DNA of 64,000 nucleotides from Albula goreensis (GCA_022829145.1 CM040742.1:10973131-11037130); one strand, 5' to 3'; shown: positions 37,621 through 50,036, counted from the stretch's first letter. The notes: generated by a model not told the origin, from the sequence alone. Made by a program: numbers and translations.

Positions 37621-40173
37621 TAAGAGAGGTTTTTTTTTTATAATAAAACCACGCTGCTATTCTGGAAACAATAGTGTCTTCCATGGTAATACAAGACAAA
37701 GTGAGGCATATTTCTATAAATGGAACTGCAGATTACCTTATTGTATTTTATGTGGTAGCTTACTCTGACCTTAGGGTTTTGTGCTCACTCAGGCCTGGTA
37801 CGTAGTATACATGAGGGGAGCTAGCTCAGTAATGGGCTGCGTTACCGCAGGCTGAAAGAGCAGGTCTCTCTCCCTCTCTGTCTGAAGAGCAGTGTCTGTC
37901 ATGAGGCCTGTATGTGCTCCCGTGTTTCCCGTGCATCCCCCATGTCAGGGGGTTCAGAGGCCAGTCATAACACCAATGAAGCAGTAATGCTCAAGAAACA
38001 TATCAGTGCCCCACTGAACCCAGGCTGAACTCCCCTCCTCGTCCCCCCCATCAATGGGGAATGGGCCCAAGGGACAGCATGGTACAGGCAACCGAGGATA
38101 CCGAAACTATGGCCTGAACAGAACAGGAACTGATTCACATGCCCTTAGCCTCTGAGTCAGTATAGCACCATGTGTGTGTTTGTGTGTGTGAGCACTAAAC
38201 TGCAGTTGGACTTCCCCAAACAAGCTTGAGCACTTTGCTTCACAGCCCCCCACAGTCTCATTGCAGCTCGCAGCATTCCTCTCTGTACACCCCTTTATGA
38301 GCCTGTTGCCATGTGCACCCCCACACACACACAGAAACACACATACCCACTCACAATACGCACGCTCATGCACATGTACGCACATTGTCATTTTCACTGA
38401 CACACAGATGCACTGGGGTTAGGGAAAATCTTTATTTTGGTTGGGTTTCAGGCCAAATCAAACTCATTTAGGTCGTTTGGTTCCTAAACCCTCCATGCTG
38501 TACTAACCAGCTCCTTGCGGTTTGGCTTAGAGAAGCTTTGGAAGCCTTCACCTTTGTAGTACGATAGTTAGGGAGAGGGGCTCACAACCGCTGTTTCCCT
38601 TGAATGAAGTGCTTCTCCTAAATTGCTTTGGAAAACTTACAACTCAAATGTGACAGTTACAAGTGTGAGTTTTGGGATCTCTGGTTGGCCCATTTGATAA
38701 GACTGGTTATGACTGACTTAAAATCCCATTACCAGCTATGGCTGTTGGTGTACATTAGCAAGGCAACAGCAGGCCTGGCTTTGCTGCAGAAAGGTAGTGG
38801 TTAAATTGATCAAGTTCATTAGTCTCATTGGTTTCTAGTAGCTACCTCTGATTAGCTAGGTGCCTGAAGATGCACAAAGAGTATATGATGACTTTGCCAT
38901 CCTAAGTTTTGTCAGCACATGACTGGTGGTGTGTCTGCAGGGTGGAAGGAAGTGACGGCTCGTCCTCACCTAAATTGGTGGAACTGTGTCACGACTGCCT
39001 CCTGCAGAGCCAGCAGGAGAGTGGTTGCTTTAGAAAGCTAAACGGTTCAACTGTGTTTGGTTGGAAAATTTTTAAAAAATAAAAAAATAATATAAATTGT
39101 GTAAGGTGCTTTGGATTGTATTCAGTGTGATGTGAATATCTGATTAGTTTCTGATGTAATGTGGCAGTAAATGGATCCCTTATATAAATTCCTGATTAAA
39201 AGCAATTAACAGCTCATTATACATCAGCAAACACTATTATGGTTGGAACCAATACTAGTGTAGACAGGGGTCACCCAAGGACCAGCGCTGGGAACCCCTG
39301 ATCTAAAACAGTGAGAGTGCAATGTCTGAGAAAGCCTTCTCTGTAAATAGGGCACTGTTGTTGTACTGCTGATCCTGGTACGGGATCGGAAGAATCAGAT
39401 ATTCAGCTGTATGACAGTATTAACATCTTTAAAAGAAGTTATGAGGTTAAAAAGTCACTCTGAATAAGAACCTAAATGCCTGAACGTAAACATTTCTCAT
39501 ACAGTGTTCTACAGCTCTGACAAACCCTGTTGAGAAAACCTCATCAGTTATGTTCAAAAATCAAAAGCTATGGGTTGACTATGAATCTTAATAAACCTCT
39601 CCTGACCTACCCCCCTATCCAATAGGGAAGGTGATGTGTATGATTGTTTGCCTATGGCAAGACTTGGTATGTAGAAAAAGATACATCCAAATTGCATTGG
39701 GATAAATATATTAGGAGACAGCTCTTGTGCTTGTTAATTGCTCTCTGATCGCAAATGAGACATGGGGGAGAGCTGGTGTCTGATTGGTCAGGTGTGACAT
39801 CAGCAGGATGAGAGGGAGGTTGAGGTTACCTCTGATTGGTTGGAGATGATGTCATCAGCATGAATGAAGACCCCCCTGTAAATTGCATCCAGCTGGAAGA
39901 TGCAGCAGAACCTAGGAGCGATGACAAGAGTAATCCCACTGCCAATGGGGTCGGAATGCTTTTCTGTAATGGTCCTCAGCAGTGACTTCAGATTGCGTGA
40001 TAGGGATTGGGGTGGAGGTCTAAATTGCCTAGAAGGTATATCAAGGTAAAGCCTCTTCTCTCTTGAAAACTTTTTTGTAAATGGGTTGACCTCAGGCTAG
40101 GAGGTGTGTGCTGTGGTTGTTTTCATCTCTGTCCCTGTCTACTTGTTGTAGAGAGCGAAAGACATTGCCTCAT

Positions 40174-40235
40174 CTTGGCATTTAGCAGATGCTCCTAACC
40201 AGAGCAAAGTACAGATCTTACAATTACTAGATGAA
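40174..40235 (-). repeat. Degraded L2-type 3' tail
   Basis: GGCATTTAGCAGATGCTCCT followed by AACCAGAGCAAAGTACA keeps the order of the L2 tail on the minus strand, with several changes. Confidence 0.5.
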
Positions 40236-42353
40236 AATATAGACAGAAATTCATTCCATTACACGCCATGGCTGGAGGTTCACATTGGCAACCCAATAAC
40301 TGCCTCAGTCCCACTGGGAAATATAGGGGTTAAACCACTTAAACATGTCCATCTATACTTGCTATGGGTGCCCTCCACTAACCTAGAGAATGAGGCACAC
40401 ACACACACATGCGCGCATATAAGATATGTGCTGGCTACAGCAAGTGCCTCTACCGATGCCAAAAATGACTGGTCCCGTCTTGTGCCCTGGATAAGACTCG
40501 CGTGTTTATATCTGCCCCTCCATAAAGCAAAGATCAAAGCCACCAACAAGAGAGACACGCGCCAGGCAACCTCAAACAGGCCGCGCGGCACTGGAACCAA
40601 TGGGCTCTCTCGTGTGGCTCTGAAGAGCCCGTTTCATTCCGAGCCAATAAAAAACAGTGCCATGCCATGCAGTTTCTGTTTTTATTAGGAGCATGGCTCT
40701 CCCCTTCGTTTCCAGGGTTGATAACATAATCTCAATGAGGTTCAGCTTGTTCGGGATGGAGCGTCTCCAGGGTACACTCCGCTTAGCTATGGCAAGATTC
40801 TTCCCTTGTAGTTTGATGTGCGTGGTCCTTGTTTTTGTCTTAAATCTATTTTTTGTTGTTCCCACTGCAGTATTGCGATGCCATTTGGCAGACGCATCTC
40901 TGCCATGAATTAAAAAAATAAAAGAGATGAATGGGCTGGTAGTAATGCATTGAATAAGAGTGTTTGGTTCTCTCTCTGTTGATGGCCAGTTAGGCCACTG
41001 GCTGTCACATATCCAATAGCACTGTCAGCTGATTGGTCTACAGTGATACCTGCCCCACTTATGGTTCCAAAACACAGTTCCTCAAAAAAGTATATGAATG
41101 GGAATTCAGTTCTGTTCTGTGCATTGGTGGGCCAGTATTGGGCAGTCTTCCCTACTGACCTAACCAGTGGTGGTCTCTGAGTTGGAAACAGAGGAGCTGT
41201 TGATTGTGCAGCTTGTGTGCTACAGTGAAAGCCACAGTGTGATTGTTTAACAAGGATGGCAACCATCTGAATATGCACTGAAAAACAAATCCCTTTATTG
41301 TTAATAAAACATTACTGTTAATGTAGACGGATTCACTGGAACAGATTTAAATGTGAGGCTTGTGATTCCTCTGTTTCCAACTCACCGACTGCCACTGGAC
41401 CTAACAAACTCCAGTGTCCTAGCGCAATGATTTGGATACTGTGCTGCAGCAGACACCAGCTTTTGGGTGGGACATTAAAACTGTGGGCTCTGGCTCATTG
41501 TAGTTACATTACATGGCAGTCACTGCATGGAATATGAGGTTCTCCAGTGTTAGAAAGAATGGCTTATAAGCAAAGAACATCCCAGAAACTGGGCACCATT
41601 ATACCAAAATGGAGACAGTAGTTTATAGGCATCAAAGCCAGGCCTCAAGCCTGACATGAAAGGATGTTGTGGACCAGCTTGTAACAAAGTGAACCATGCA
41701 GGGGTCCTTATTTGTTCATATTTTTGTATACCCTGCTGCACCTCTAATCAGGCAGCTGAAAATCCTTACATAGTGCAGTTTTAAATATTACAGTATCACT
41801 TAGGCGCAATGATGATGTGATTACTAAAAACCCATTATTATTTCCAGCAGATAAAGTACTGTAAATGTCAAATCTATTTAGGGAATTGGATGTCAAGTAT
41901 TTTTCCCCTCAGAGGTATTTCTTTCTTCTCTTAGTCCAGTTCCATGTTCCGCGTTCCAAAGGAGCGCATTGTTCTGTTCAGTAACCCCTCTACACTCTTT
42001 GTAGCTGCTTCAGACACAGTTAGCTGCAGTCATATAAATGCAATAAAACTGTCTTGTTTTGAATAATGAATACTTTGCCATGTATGGAGAAAGTGTGTTG
42101 GTTTCTGTCTTAAATGAACATCATGTTGGTCTACTCTGGGATTGCTGGGCTGTGGTCCTGAAAGGGAAGAATCCAAAATGATCTCCAGCTCTAGTTAAAA
42201 TGCCACCATTCTTAGAGTGCAGGAGTGAAGCTAAAATGCTTCATTAGGGGGATTGTTTGAAATGCTTCATTAAGAGGATTGTTTGAATTGGGTGGTTCCA
42301 AGCTGGATGGCAAACCTGCAGAGTCTGCAACTCTCCCGGACCAGGTCACAAAT

Positions 42354-43195
42354 GAGTAGCCCTACAGGGGCTACAGCCTTTCATCACCAGGGTAGAGTAG
42401 CCTTGCAGACACTGTGGCCCTCCAGGACCAGGGTGGAGTAGCCCTGCAGACACTGTGGCCCTCCAGGACCAGGGTAGAGTAGCCCTGCAGACACTGTGGC
42501 CCTCCAGGACCAGGGTAGAGTAGCCCTGCAGACACTGTGGCCCTAGCCCTGCAGACACTGTGGCCCTCCAGGACCAGGGTAGAGTAGCCCTGCAGACACT
42601 GTGGCCCTCCAGGACCAGGGTAGAGTAGCCCTGCAGACACTGTGGCCCTCCAGGACCTCCAGCAGACACTGTGGCCCTCTAAGAGCAGGGTAGAGTAGCC
42701 CTGCAGACACTGTGGCCCTCCAGGACCAGGGTAGAGTAGCCCTGCAGACACTGTGGCCCTCTAAGGAGGGTAGAGTAGCCCTGCAGACACTGTGGCCCTC
42801 CAGGACCAGGGTAGAGTAGCCCTGCAGACACTGTGGCCCCAGGACCTAGAGTAGCCCTGCAGACACTGTGGCCCTCCAGGACCAGGGTAGAGTAGCCCTG
42901 CAGACACTGTGGCCCTCCAGGACCAGGGTAGAGTAGCCCTGCAGACACTGTGGCCCTCCAGGACCAGGGTAGAGTAGCCCTGCAGACACTGTGGCCCTCC
43001 AGGACCAGGGTAGAGTAGCCCTGCAGACACTGTGGCCCTCTAAGAGCAGGGTAGAGTAGCCCTGCAGACACTGTGGCCCTCCAGGACCAGGGTAGAGTAG
43101 CCCTGCAGACACTGTGGCCCTCTAAGAGCAGGGTAGAGTAGCCCTGCAGACACTGTGGCCCTCCAGGACCAGGGTAGAGCAGCCCTGCAGACACT
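42354..43195. repeat. 42-bp minisatellite, about 20 copies
   Basis: The consensus unit joins GTAGAGTAGCCCTGCAGACA to CTGTGGCCCTCCAGGACCAG plus GG. A variant unit ending CTCTAAGAGCAGGG recurs (42677, 43038, 43119), and shorter deletion units occur near 42538, 42650, 42758 and 42835. Because 42 is divisible by three, all minus-strand frames stay open for up to 207 codons; these are not proteins. The unit resembles part of a dispersed repeat (CAGACACTGTGGCCCTCCAG) that also appears at 56630-56815 and 63470-63560. Confidence 0.95.
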
Positions 43196-45519
43196 CCACT
43201 TTCCACCTCCCCTTCCCTGTAGTTTTGGGCCAGGGCCAAAGAACATGTCATTTCTGTGTGGGGAGGGGGCAGTATCATGTCTTTCGCCAGGAGGGGTATC
43301 ATGTTTTTTGTTTGATAGGCCGGCTGCTATGATTTATCCTGTAGAAAATGGGGGCTTTTCCTGACTCACCCCCTCCCCCCGCTCTCTTAATGTTCGGCTT
43401 GGGGTCTAACCCCCCAAGTCTGTCCAAATCCATGCCAGGCAGCCTCCTCCTGTGCCAGAACCTACCTCACTGAACCCGTGTTCCGCAGATCTGTGGGAGT
43501 GGCCCCAAATATCGGACATAACATTTAAAAATGCGGGTAATGAATGTTATGAGAATTAAAGATATCACGAGAATGCATACTTGATACGGCTGCGCATGTC
43601 TTCAAATGTATGTTTTAAGAAGTCTTTATTTCTATCTTTTCTGAAAATTGACTACAACCCCCTCCGCACCCCCACCAGCCCCTGCCCCTTCACTTTGAGA
43701 CTCTGAAAGGTGCTACATGAACACAATGTTTTCAACAATTTGTCCATACTTATAATTTTTCCTACGCTGTTTTTTTTGTTGTTTTTAATCACTTACCTTG
43801 CTCATTTTGTCAGGTTCATTTTCTTGTTTTGCTTTATGGGAGATATTTTCCATACAGTACTGGGCCTGAGTATCAGCGTAGGTCATTGTTATCTTTCGTA
43901 GTGTTTACCCTTGGGTTGGTATGAGCTGAGGGCGGAGGGCAATGACCCGTTTAACTGTGACACACGCAGCAAGCAGCACAGAGTATGACTCGTGATAAGC
44001 AGTTTTTAAAATGTTTTTTTAAATATCCAAATAAATAAATAACTCATTTAAAACTCCACTATGGTACCATTGACAACTTTGTAAAAAATAACACAGCTTA
44101 TGATGATGTTGTGAGAATTGACCATTGAGCATAGCTCTCCTTAAGTGTGCCTCTGGTGATTTCATCAAACTGTTTTCTTGGGGTGGGATTGTCTTTTGAT
44201 CCGTCATTTCCCCCTAACTTAACAACTCTAGCACTGTTGGTGGCCCCCCATTTGAATCTTAAATACAACGTTGTGTCGGTTTATTGCTAAAATACACTTT
44301 AATCATTTCCATAAACATCTTCTTCATTCTATTCATTTCTTGTTCTGTTGAATTACCATGTTTGTGCTAGCCTCTATAAATTTGGGTTGAGGTCCAGTGC
44401 GTTAATGTACATGTGACACATTGTTGGCACTAGATTGACTAGTTGGACAGACGAGCCTTGACTAAGAGTTCTTTATTCTCCTTTCTTCTTTTGACACCAG
44501 CTCTCTCAGAGGATGGATGTGCTTGTTGTGACAGACCTTACCTCATTAGAACCACAATGTCTGTCTTTTCCCTGACATCAGGATCTGTCAATCAAAGACG
44601 TCACCATGCTGTTTCTCCTCCTGACAACGTTAATGGCGTCTGTTGAATCATTGTGTTGAGGAATGTGGCAAGATGGAGTGAAGTATGTGTTCAAGGTCTG
44701 AATCTCATTTGCAAGGCCTGCTGAACGTTTTTGAAAAAAGGGGCAAAACAGATCTGTATACTGCAAAAACAGACATTTATTTACTGGCAACACATGACTA
44801 GAGTTTTATCAGAATGTGTGTTTTAGTAGTATGATGCTCTCCTAAGTTCGGAGTTAGTTCCTGTTTTTCAGTGACTAATATGACTCCCCTTGCTCTCACA
44901 ACAAGCCATTATAAGGTGATGAGATAGCTCCCCTTTTTCTGGAGACCATTCAAAAAAGTTGTCATTTTTCTATGTTACATTTATGTTTAACATAGAAAAA
45001 CTTAAATTTTCTATGTTAAATTTGCATGTACGATTTTTGCAGTAAGTTTCCTTAGACTCTTTCTGTTGGTCATATTTAGAAATCTAAATGGCGACTGCAA
45101 GGTCTTTGGCTGTCATTTCCTAGAGTATCAATAAATGTCATTATCTCCCCCCAGTCAGAGGAAAAGTAAAACCATCATAACCAACACACACTTATTTGAC
45201 CCTGTGAAGTTCTATGACATTGTGGCTCAGTGAAGGCACATAACAATGGGAAAGCAACTGCGTGTGAAGACAGGGGTGAGGCCGAGGTCTCAGAGTCTGT
45301 TTTTAGGGTGGTGGATCTGGCGTTTAGCCGTTTTCCAGGATCTCCAGGCCTTCCCCCGTCCGGTTGTGCAGAGGGGCGGGTTTGTTGGCAGGGGTTTGAG
45401 GTGGTAGTTGGGCCACCCCATCCAGCCACCCTGTCCCAGGAGATGTGAGAACGTGCCAGTGCCAGTTCCCCTCCCCCGCCCGTTACCCTCACGCTCACAC
45501 TGCTGCCACACAGCTCCTT

Positions 45520-45935
45520 ATATAGGCAGCAGACATTAGGTAAACTTACAATCAGACATTAGATAAACGTCAGATAAACATTATGGAGACGTTGCTTAAA
45601 CGTTAAGGAGCTGCTAGGTAAACTTGCAGGGAGATGTTCGATAAACATTGGTTAGACATTAAGGAGATGCTACTTAGATGTTAGGGAGGTGTTAGATAAA
45701 TTTACAGAAAGATATTAGATGTATGTTAGATAAATATTGAGGAGATGTTACTTTAACGTTAAGGAGGTTTTAAGTAAACTTATTGAGAGACATAAGATAA
45801 ATATTCAGATGACATGTTACTTAAACATTAGGGAGCTGTTAGGTAGACTTAATGGGAGATGTTGGACAAATGTTACAGAAACATTTGGGAAATGTTAGGG
45901 AGCTGTCATGTTAACTTAAAGGGTGACATTGGACA
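45520..45935. repeat. Diverged minisatellite, period about 67-80 bp
   Basis: The words GGAGCTGYTAGGTARACTTA, GAGATGTT and ACATTRGG recur at spacings of roughly 79, 77, 70 and 67 bases (starting near 45606, 45685, 45762, 45832 and 45899). The copies are strongly diverged and of uneven length, so this is an old array. Confidence 0.75.
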
Positions 45936-46897
45936 AATTGTATGGAAATATGAGGTAATGTGGGACTTCAGCAGATGGCAGAGATACACATCTGGGTGCG
46001 GAGTGTGCGGAGTGATAGAGGCATGGAAAGGGGGACCTGCTGATGCCCACAGAGTTTATGTTATTTCTGCTGCCAGCTCTGGCATGGCCAGTCCCAGAGG
46101 CCAGGCCATGGGCAGTGTCACTGCTGTAAGCCTGAGCGAGTGAAGGCTGCTGGACATGTTTTAGAGAACCTTGTGATGTGTGGAACACCCAGGGGTTTGC
46201 TGGGAATTTTTTTCAAAGGTTCAGCGCCCTGGTTCAGGTCACTTATGGTGAAGTGGGACCTGGTATCCGGGTCCCAGACGCTTCACAAGCCCCTAGCAGC
46301 ACAGTTTGCACATTCATGTGGAGAAGCCATCTCAGTTTCGGGTGTTCGGGTCAAAGTCATCATAAGATATCAAACAGCTGGGAGTTAATAATGAAGGGTA
46401 AAACATAATAAGGGGTTAATAATATTTTTTTAAGTGTCCCATACACGGTAATTTCTGCAGACGACGGGCCTGATGCACAGAAAAAGGTTCCCATTCCAGA
46501 TTTAGGATCAGCTCATGTTCACAGCATGGGCTCTGGGGATATCTCCTATGGCATTCACCACACAGAGATACGATAGCTGGGAAACCTCTGCATGTTGGTC
46601 CTTTTCACCCTGAGGTTCCTGTCCTCTACTGGTCACAGCGCTATCAGGTGTCTGTGGTGGAGAATGCAGAGGGCCTCTGCCTTCAGAATAAAGCCATGAG
46701 AAAAGAACAGATAAGACTGGAGAATAATATGGGATTTTTCACTTTTTTTGTCTTTTTTTGTCGTTCCAAATTCCTCAGACATTCTGATATTATTATTATG
46801 ATTCTGATGTCATTGCTTGAGTTTAGACAAGCTCTTAGGTTTTCTGAGAATCTGACACAAAAAGAGCAGAGGGGAGTTGGGTGATGGGGTCCAGGGA

Positions 46898-46937
46898 GTG
46901 TGTGTGTGTGTGTGCGTGTGTGTGTGCGCGCGCACGC

Positions 46938-46981
<44 letters not shown>

Positions 46982-47005
46982 GTGTGTGTGTGTGTGTGTG
47001 TGTTT
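46898..47005. repeat. Alternating TG/CG microsatellite
   Basis: About 105 bases of near-continuous purine-pyrimidine alternation: TG runs around a GCGCGCGCACGCATATG core at about 46925-46941. Confidence 0.95.
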
Positions 47006-47756
47006 TTGCATGGTGTAGGAGAAATTAGGCTTTATGCAATGGCACAGGTTTCACTGCTTGTGCATCCATTATACAACTGCCATGTGGCTACAGTGGCAAT
47101 ATTTTTCATCACAAATTTACCACAGTTTATAAAACACATAACTATTGTTTATGCATAGAATAAAAAATGAACATTCATATTTTATTTTGTGTATATTATT
47201 TATTAAAAATGATTTGGTGAGTGGTTGGGGGGGAGGAGGTTATCAGTGTGAGAAATGCATGTATCTGAAGCCGTTCCCCCCTGATTTCAGCGCATAGCTA
47301 TGCCTCTCCATCACATGGAGAGAGAGCGGCTACGCTACAACAACGCTGCATTTCTTAGCCCAATTATGGGTCTTCAGGTGGTGCTGAACCCCCCACCCCA
47401 GTCCCCCCCACCGTGTTTAAACAAGCACCGCTCAGAAAGAACAGACAGGCCTCTTTGCCAGCCTCAGCCCAGACCAGACCAGACTGGGCAGGCTGTGGTA
47501 CTGTAACAGGGCGATTAAAAACTTGGCTGTCCTCTTACATGCCCCCCAGCCAAACCCCTAGGTCCCATGGACTGGATCTTGCTGCCTCGAAGTGCCAGGT
47601 GGCAAAAACCTCACTCTTTGCGTTGGGAGGCCATTTATATTAATTTGCTGACTGTATTGTGAGTTTCATAGAACTGCAGAGCACACCATGAAACTGGTTT
47701 ACCAGGTTTGCCAAATACATTTGGTAAACTTATTGTAAAATCATCTACAAACTGCT

Positions 47757-47838
47757 GCTGTGATGGCCGAGTGGTTATGGTGTTGAACTTCAAATCCGAT
47801 GGGGTACTCTGTGTAGCTTTGAATAATAATTGCAGCAA
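47757..47838 (+). pseudogene. tRNA-Ser-like pseudogene
   Basis: The first 45 bases match tRNA-Ser-TGA closely (GCTGTGATGGCCGAGTGGTT and the anticodon arm), but the anticodon reads TCA instead of TGA. The variable arm is scrambled, and the T arm (TAGCTTTGAATAATAATTGC) no longer pairs or provides a B box. Confidence 0.8.
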
Positions 47839-48247
47839 GTAATTTTTATGTCAGAGAGCTTGAAGTTCAGTTGCTGAAACTATAACACCAACAGTATGAG
47901 AGAGAATTGTGCAATTTGAAGGTGTCCTCTTAATTGCTTGCCATGGCTGAACTGGGGCTTGTTGTGCAGTGTTCACATGCCAGTTAAAGACCTTGGGGTG
48001 TTCCTTGTTAATGCCTGACAGCAAGAACTGATCAGCACAAAACCGAAGTGGTACTTGGCCCACTGTATTCTACAGTTAAACCCAAATGTTGTTCAGATTA
48101 AGATACCAGATACTGCAAAAGATACGATTTACTGATGGCTTGATGTTTATAAACTGAGAAAGTTGGGCAGTGCCAATATACACTATATTGTGTAAAGACA
48201 AATTGCTTAGTTTTTTTCCCTCCGCGTTGCCGAAGTGTTAGAGTGAA

Positions 48248-48331
48248 GCTGTGATGGCCGAGAGGTTAAGACATTGGACATGACAGCCAATGGGGATTCC
48301 CTGCACAGGTTTGCTGTTCCTGGTCACAGCA
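48248..48331 (+). pseudogene. tRNA-Ser pseudogene
   Basis: The acceptor stem is perfect (GCTGTGA with TCACAGC) and TGA is kept in the anticodon loop. However, the loop is CATGACA, the anticodon stem is broken, and the B box is destroyed with two extra bases (AGGTTTGCTGTTCCTGG). Confidence 0.8.
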
Positions 48332-48620
48332 ATACATTTCCATGGGTATTTGCTATGCAATCAAAATCAACCCACTGGAAAATATGAAATATGAAAATTT
48401 ACTCAAAGGAAATACAGATCATGTTTTACATCTTGTTGGGGGGGCAACATTCATCCTGAAGTACTATGGGGTATCTTGCTTGTATTGTTACACCAAAGTT
48501 CATTGGTGCATCACTGCATCCAAAAATACAGCAAGAAACATTTCCTATGACAAGTGATTGTAGAGGCCAGAAAATCAAGTGAAAAACCTCACAATCATTT
48601 GAAATCTCTCCTGTCACATA

Positions 48621-48702
48621 GCTGCGATGGCCGAGTGGTTAAGGCGTTGGACTTGAAATCCAATGGGGTTTCCCCGCGCAGGTTCAAACCCTGCTCGCAG
48701 CG
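48621..48702 (+). tRNA. tRNA-Ser (TGA)
   Basis: 82 bases with a perfect acceptor stem (GCTGCGA with TCGCAGC), an intact A box, anticodon loop CTTGAAA (TGA), variable arm GGGGTTTCCCC and T arm GCAGGTTCAAACCCTGC. The single T-loop change (CAAA for CGAA) is compatible with a B box. No T4 run follows at once, so termination is less clear than for the Asp genes. Confidence 0.92.
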
Positions 48703-49553
48703 ATGGACTTTATACAGGAAAGCTGTAGCTGCAGAAATTATGATCATAACACACAAGAAAACCTTGTCTTAGCTGCTGCTTATGCTGAGCTTGTTCCCAC
48801 CTGCGATTAGTGATGTTTGAGTGTGATCCCCCCACCCCCCACTTACTGCATACTCAACACAATGCATCAATTCCATTGCTGGCTCTTTGTTGCTATGTTA
48901 CCCAGCACGTAAGTGACCAATAAGCACAGTTCATTACATGTTTAACCTCACCTGGTGAATTGTGTTAGAAGCGGTTCTTAATTTTAATGTGAGAAGAACC
49001 AGGCACACCCTGTAGCCTGCAGATCACCAGGACAGGGGTGGGTCACCCCTGGCATAGCCCGTCAGTGTAGCCTGGCCTCAGAACAAAGACTGAGCTGCCA
49101 GGTCTTCTGGATTTCATTATTTTTCTTTGTATGGTTCAGCTTAACTGGTTGCTGTTTTAAAGGTGTGAACAGAAAAGCAGTACATCTCCAGCATCAGGGC
49201 ACCGTTTGAACACATGCCGGTGCATTCACAGGCATGAGGAAGGTGAGAGATGTATCACAGCATTACAGAGAGAACTGGAGTTATACATTTTCTGAGTATC
49301 AGGATTCAGCCCTCAACTCTTCTTTACAACCCCACTACCATCTGGAAACATCTGGAGGATTGGAGAGGATTTGGAAAGCTTATTTTCTTCCTCCTCAACA
49401 GACCCTCTCACTGCAAATACTTTCATATGTAAGCCTATTTCTTGCAATTACTGTAAAGCACTCTGAGATGAAAGGGGTGTTTAAATTAACCTTTTGTATT
49501 TTGTATCCATGAAAATGCTGCCAGACATTTAGACATGTGAGGTAAGCTCAGCT

Positions 49554-49621
49554 CGCTGCGAGCAGGGTTCGAACCTGCGCGGGGAAACCCCATTGGATTT
49601 CAAGTCCAACGCCATCACAGC
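49554..49621 (-). pseudogene. tRNA-Ser with D arm deleted
   Basis: On the minus strand it equals the intact tRNA-Ser at 21594-21675 except that 14 bases covering the D arm and A box are missing (GATGGC joins directly to GTTGG). Acceptor, anticodon, variable and T arms are intact. Without an A box it should not be transcribed normally. Confidence 0.9.
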
Positions 49622-50036
49622 TGTCTATGCACCTCCTTGAATACTACTAGCTGATCCAGCAGAATATAAAAACTGCATTGTGGCCCTGTAATGTAATGAA
49701 TAGGTTGATGATTATAATGTGAAAAGAACCAGCCACACTCTACAGCTCACTAGGACCAGGGTGGGTCACCCTGGCAAAGCCCATCAGTGTAGCCTGGTTT
49801 GTGAACATGGGGTACCCCACCCTGCTGTTGGTAGGCTGCAGGCTTATGTTGTTTTTCTTTAAACTTAATTGATCAGTTTAACTGGTTGTGATTGTTGTTT
49901 TAAGGTGAAAACAATTGCCAGCATACTCTGAATGGGAATGAGGTATCAGAAAGTCTCCATTCCTTGAACAAAGGAACCACCAGCATGATTCCAGTGAACT
50001 GAAGGACTTTTTTCCAAGCTTTGTTTAAGAAAAAAT

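Larger units (their letters stand above)
33102..42350. other. Intergenic DNA with repeat fragments, no gene seen
   Basis: No exon or RNA gene is recognised. L2-type 3' tails occur at 33837-34120, about 34650-34720 and 40174-40235 on the minus strand. TG- and CA-rich microsatellites lie at 33470-33525, 37577-37620 and 38320-38345. An imperfect inverted repeat spans 41162-41398. The 40540-40600 part is locally CpG-rich. The 149-codon minus ORF at 36469-36918 and the other ORFs show no recognisable domains. Confidence 0.5.
43196..47756. other. Intergenic DNA, no gene seen
   Basis: No exon or RNA gene is recognised. Contents: a perfect 13-bp hairpin at 44965-45000, a diverged tandem repeat of about 67-80 bp at 45520-45935, and a long TG/CG alternating tract at 46898-47005. 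The remaining ORFs are unremarkable. Confidence 0.5.

Noticed and set aside
42679-43302. 207-codon minus-strand ORF and its overlapping relatives
   Set aside because: They arise because the 42-bp minisatellite unit is divisible by three, so several frames stay open at once; the peptide merely repeats the unit and has no start context or domain.
47757-47838. A natural opal-suppressor tRNA
   Set aside because: The anticodon is TCA, but the T arm and B box are broken and the variable arm is scrambled, so a functional tRNA is unlikely.
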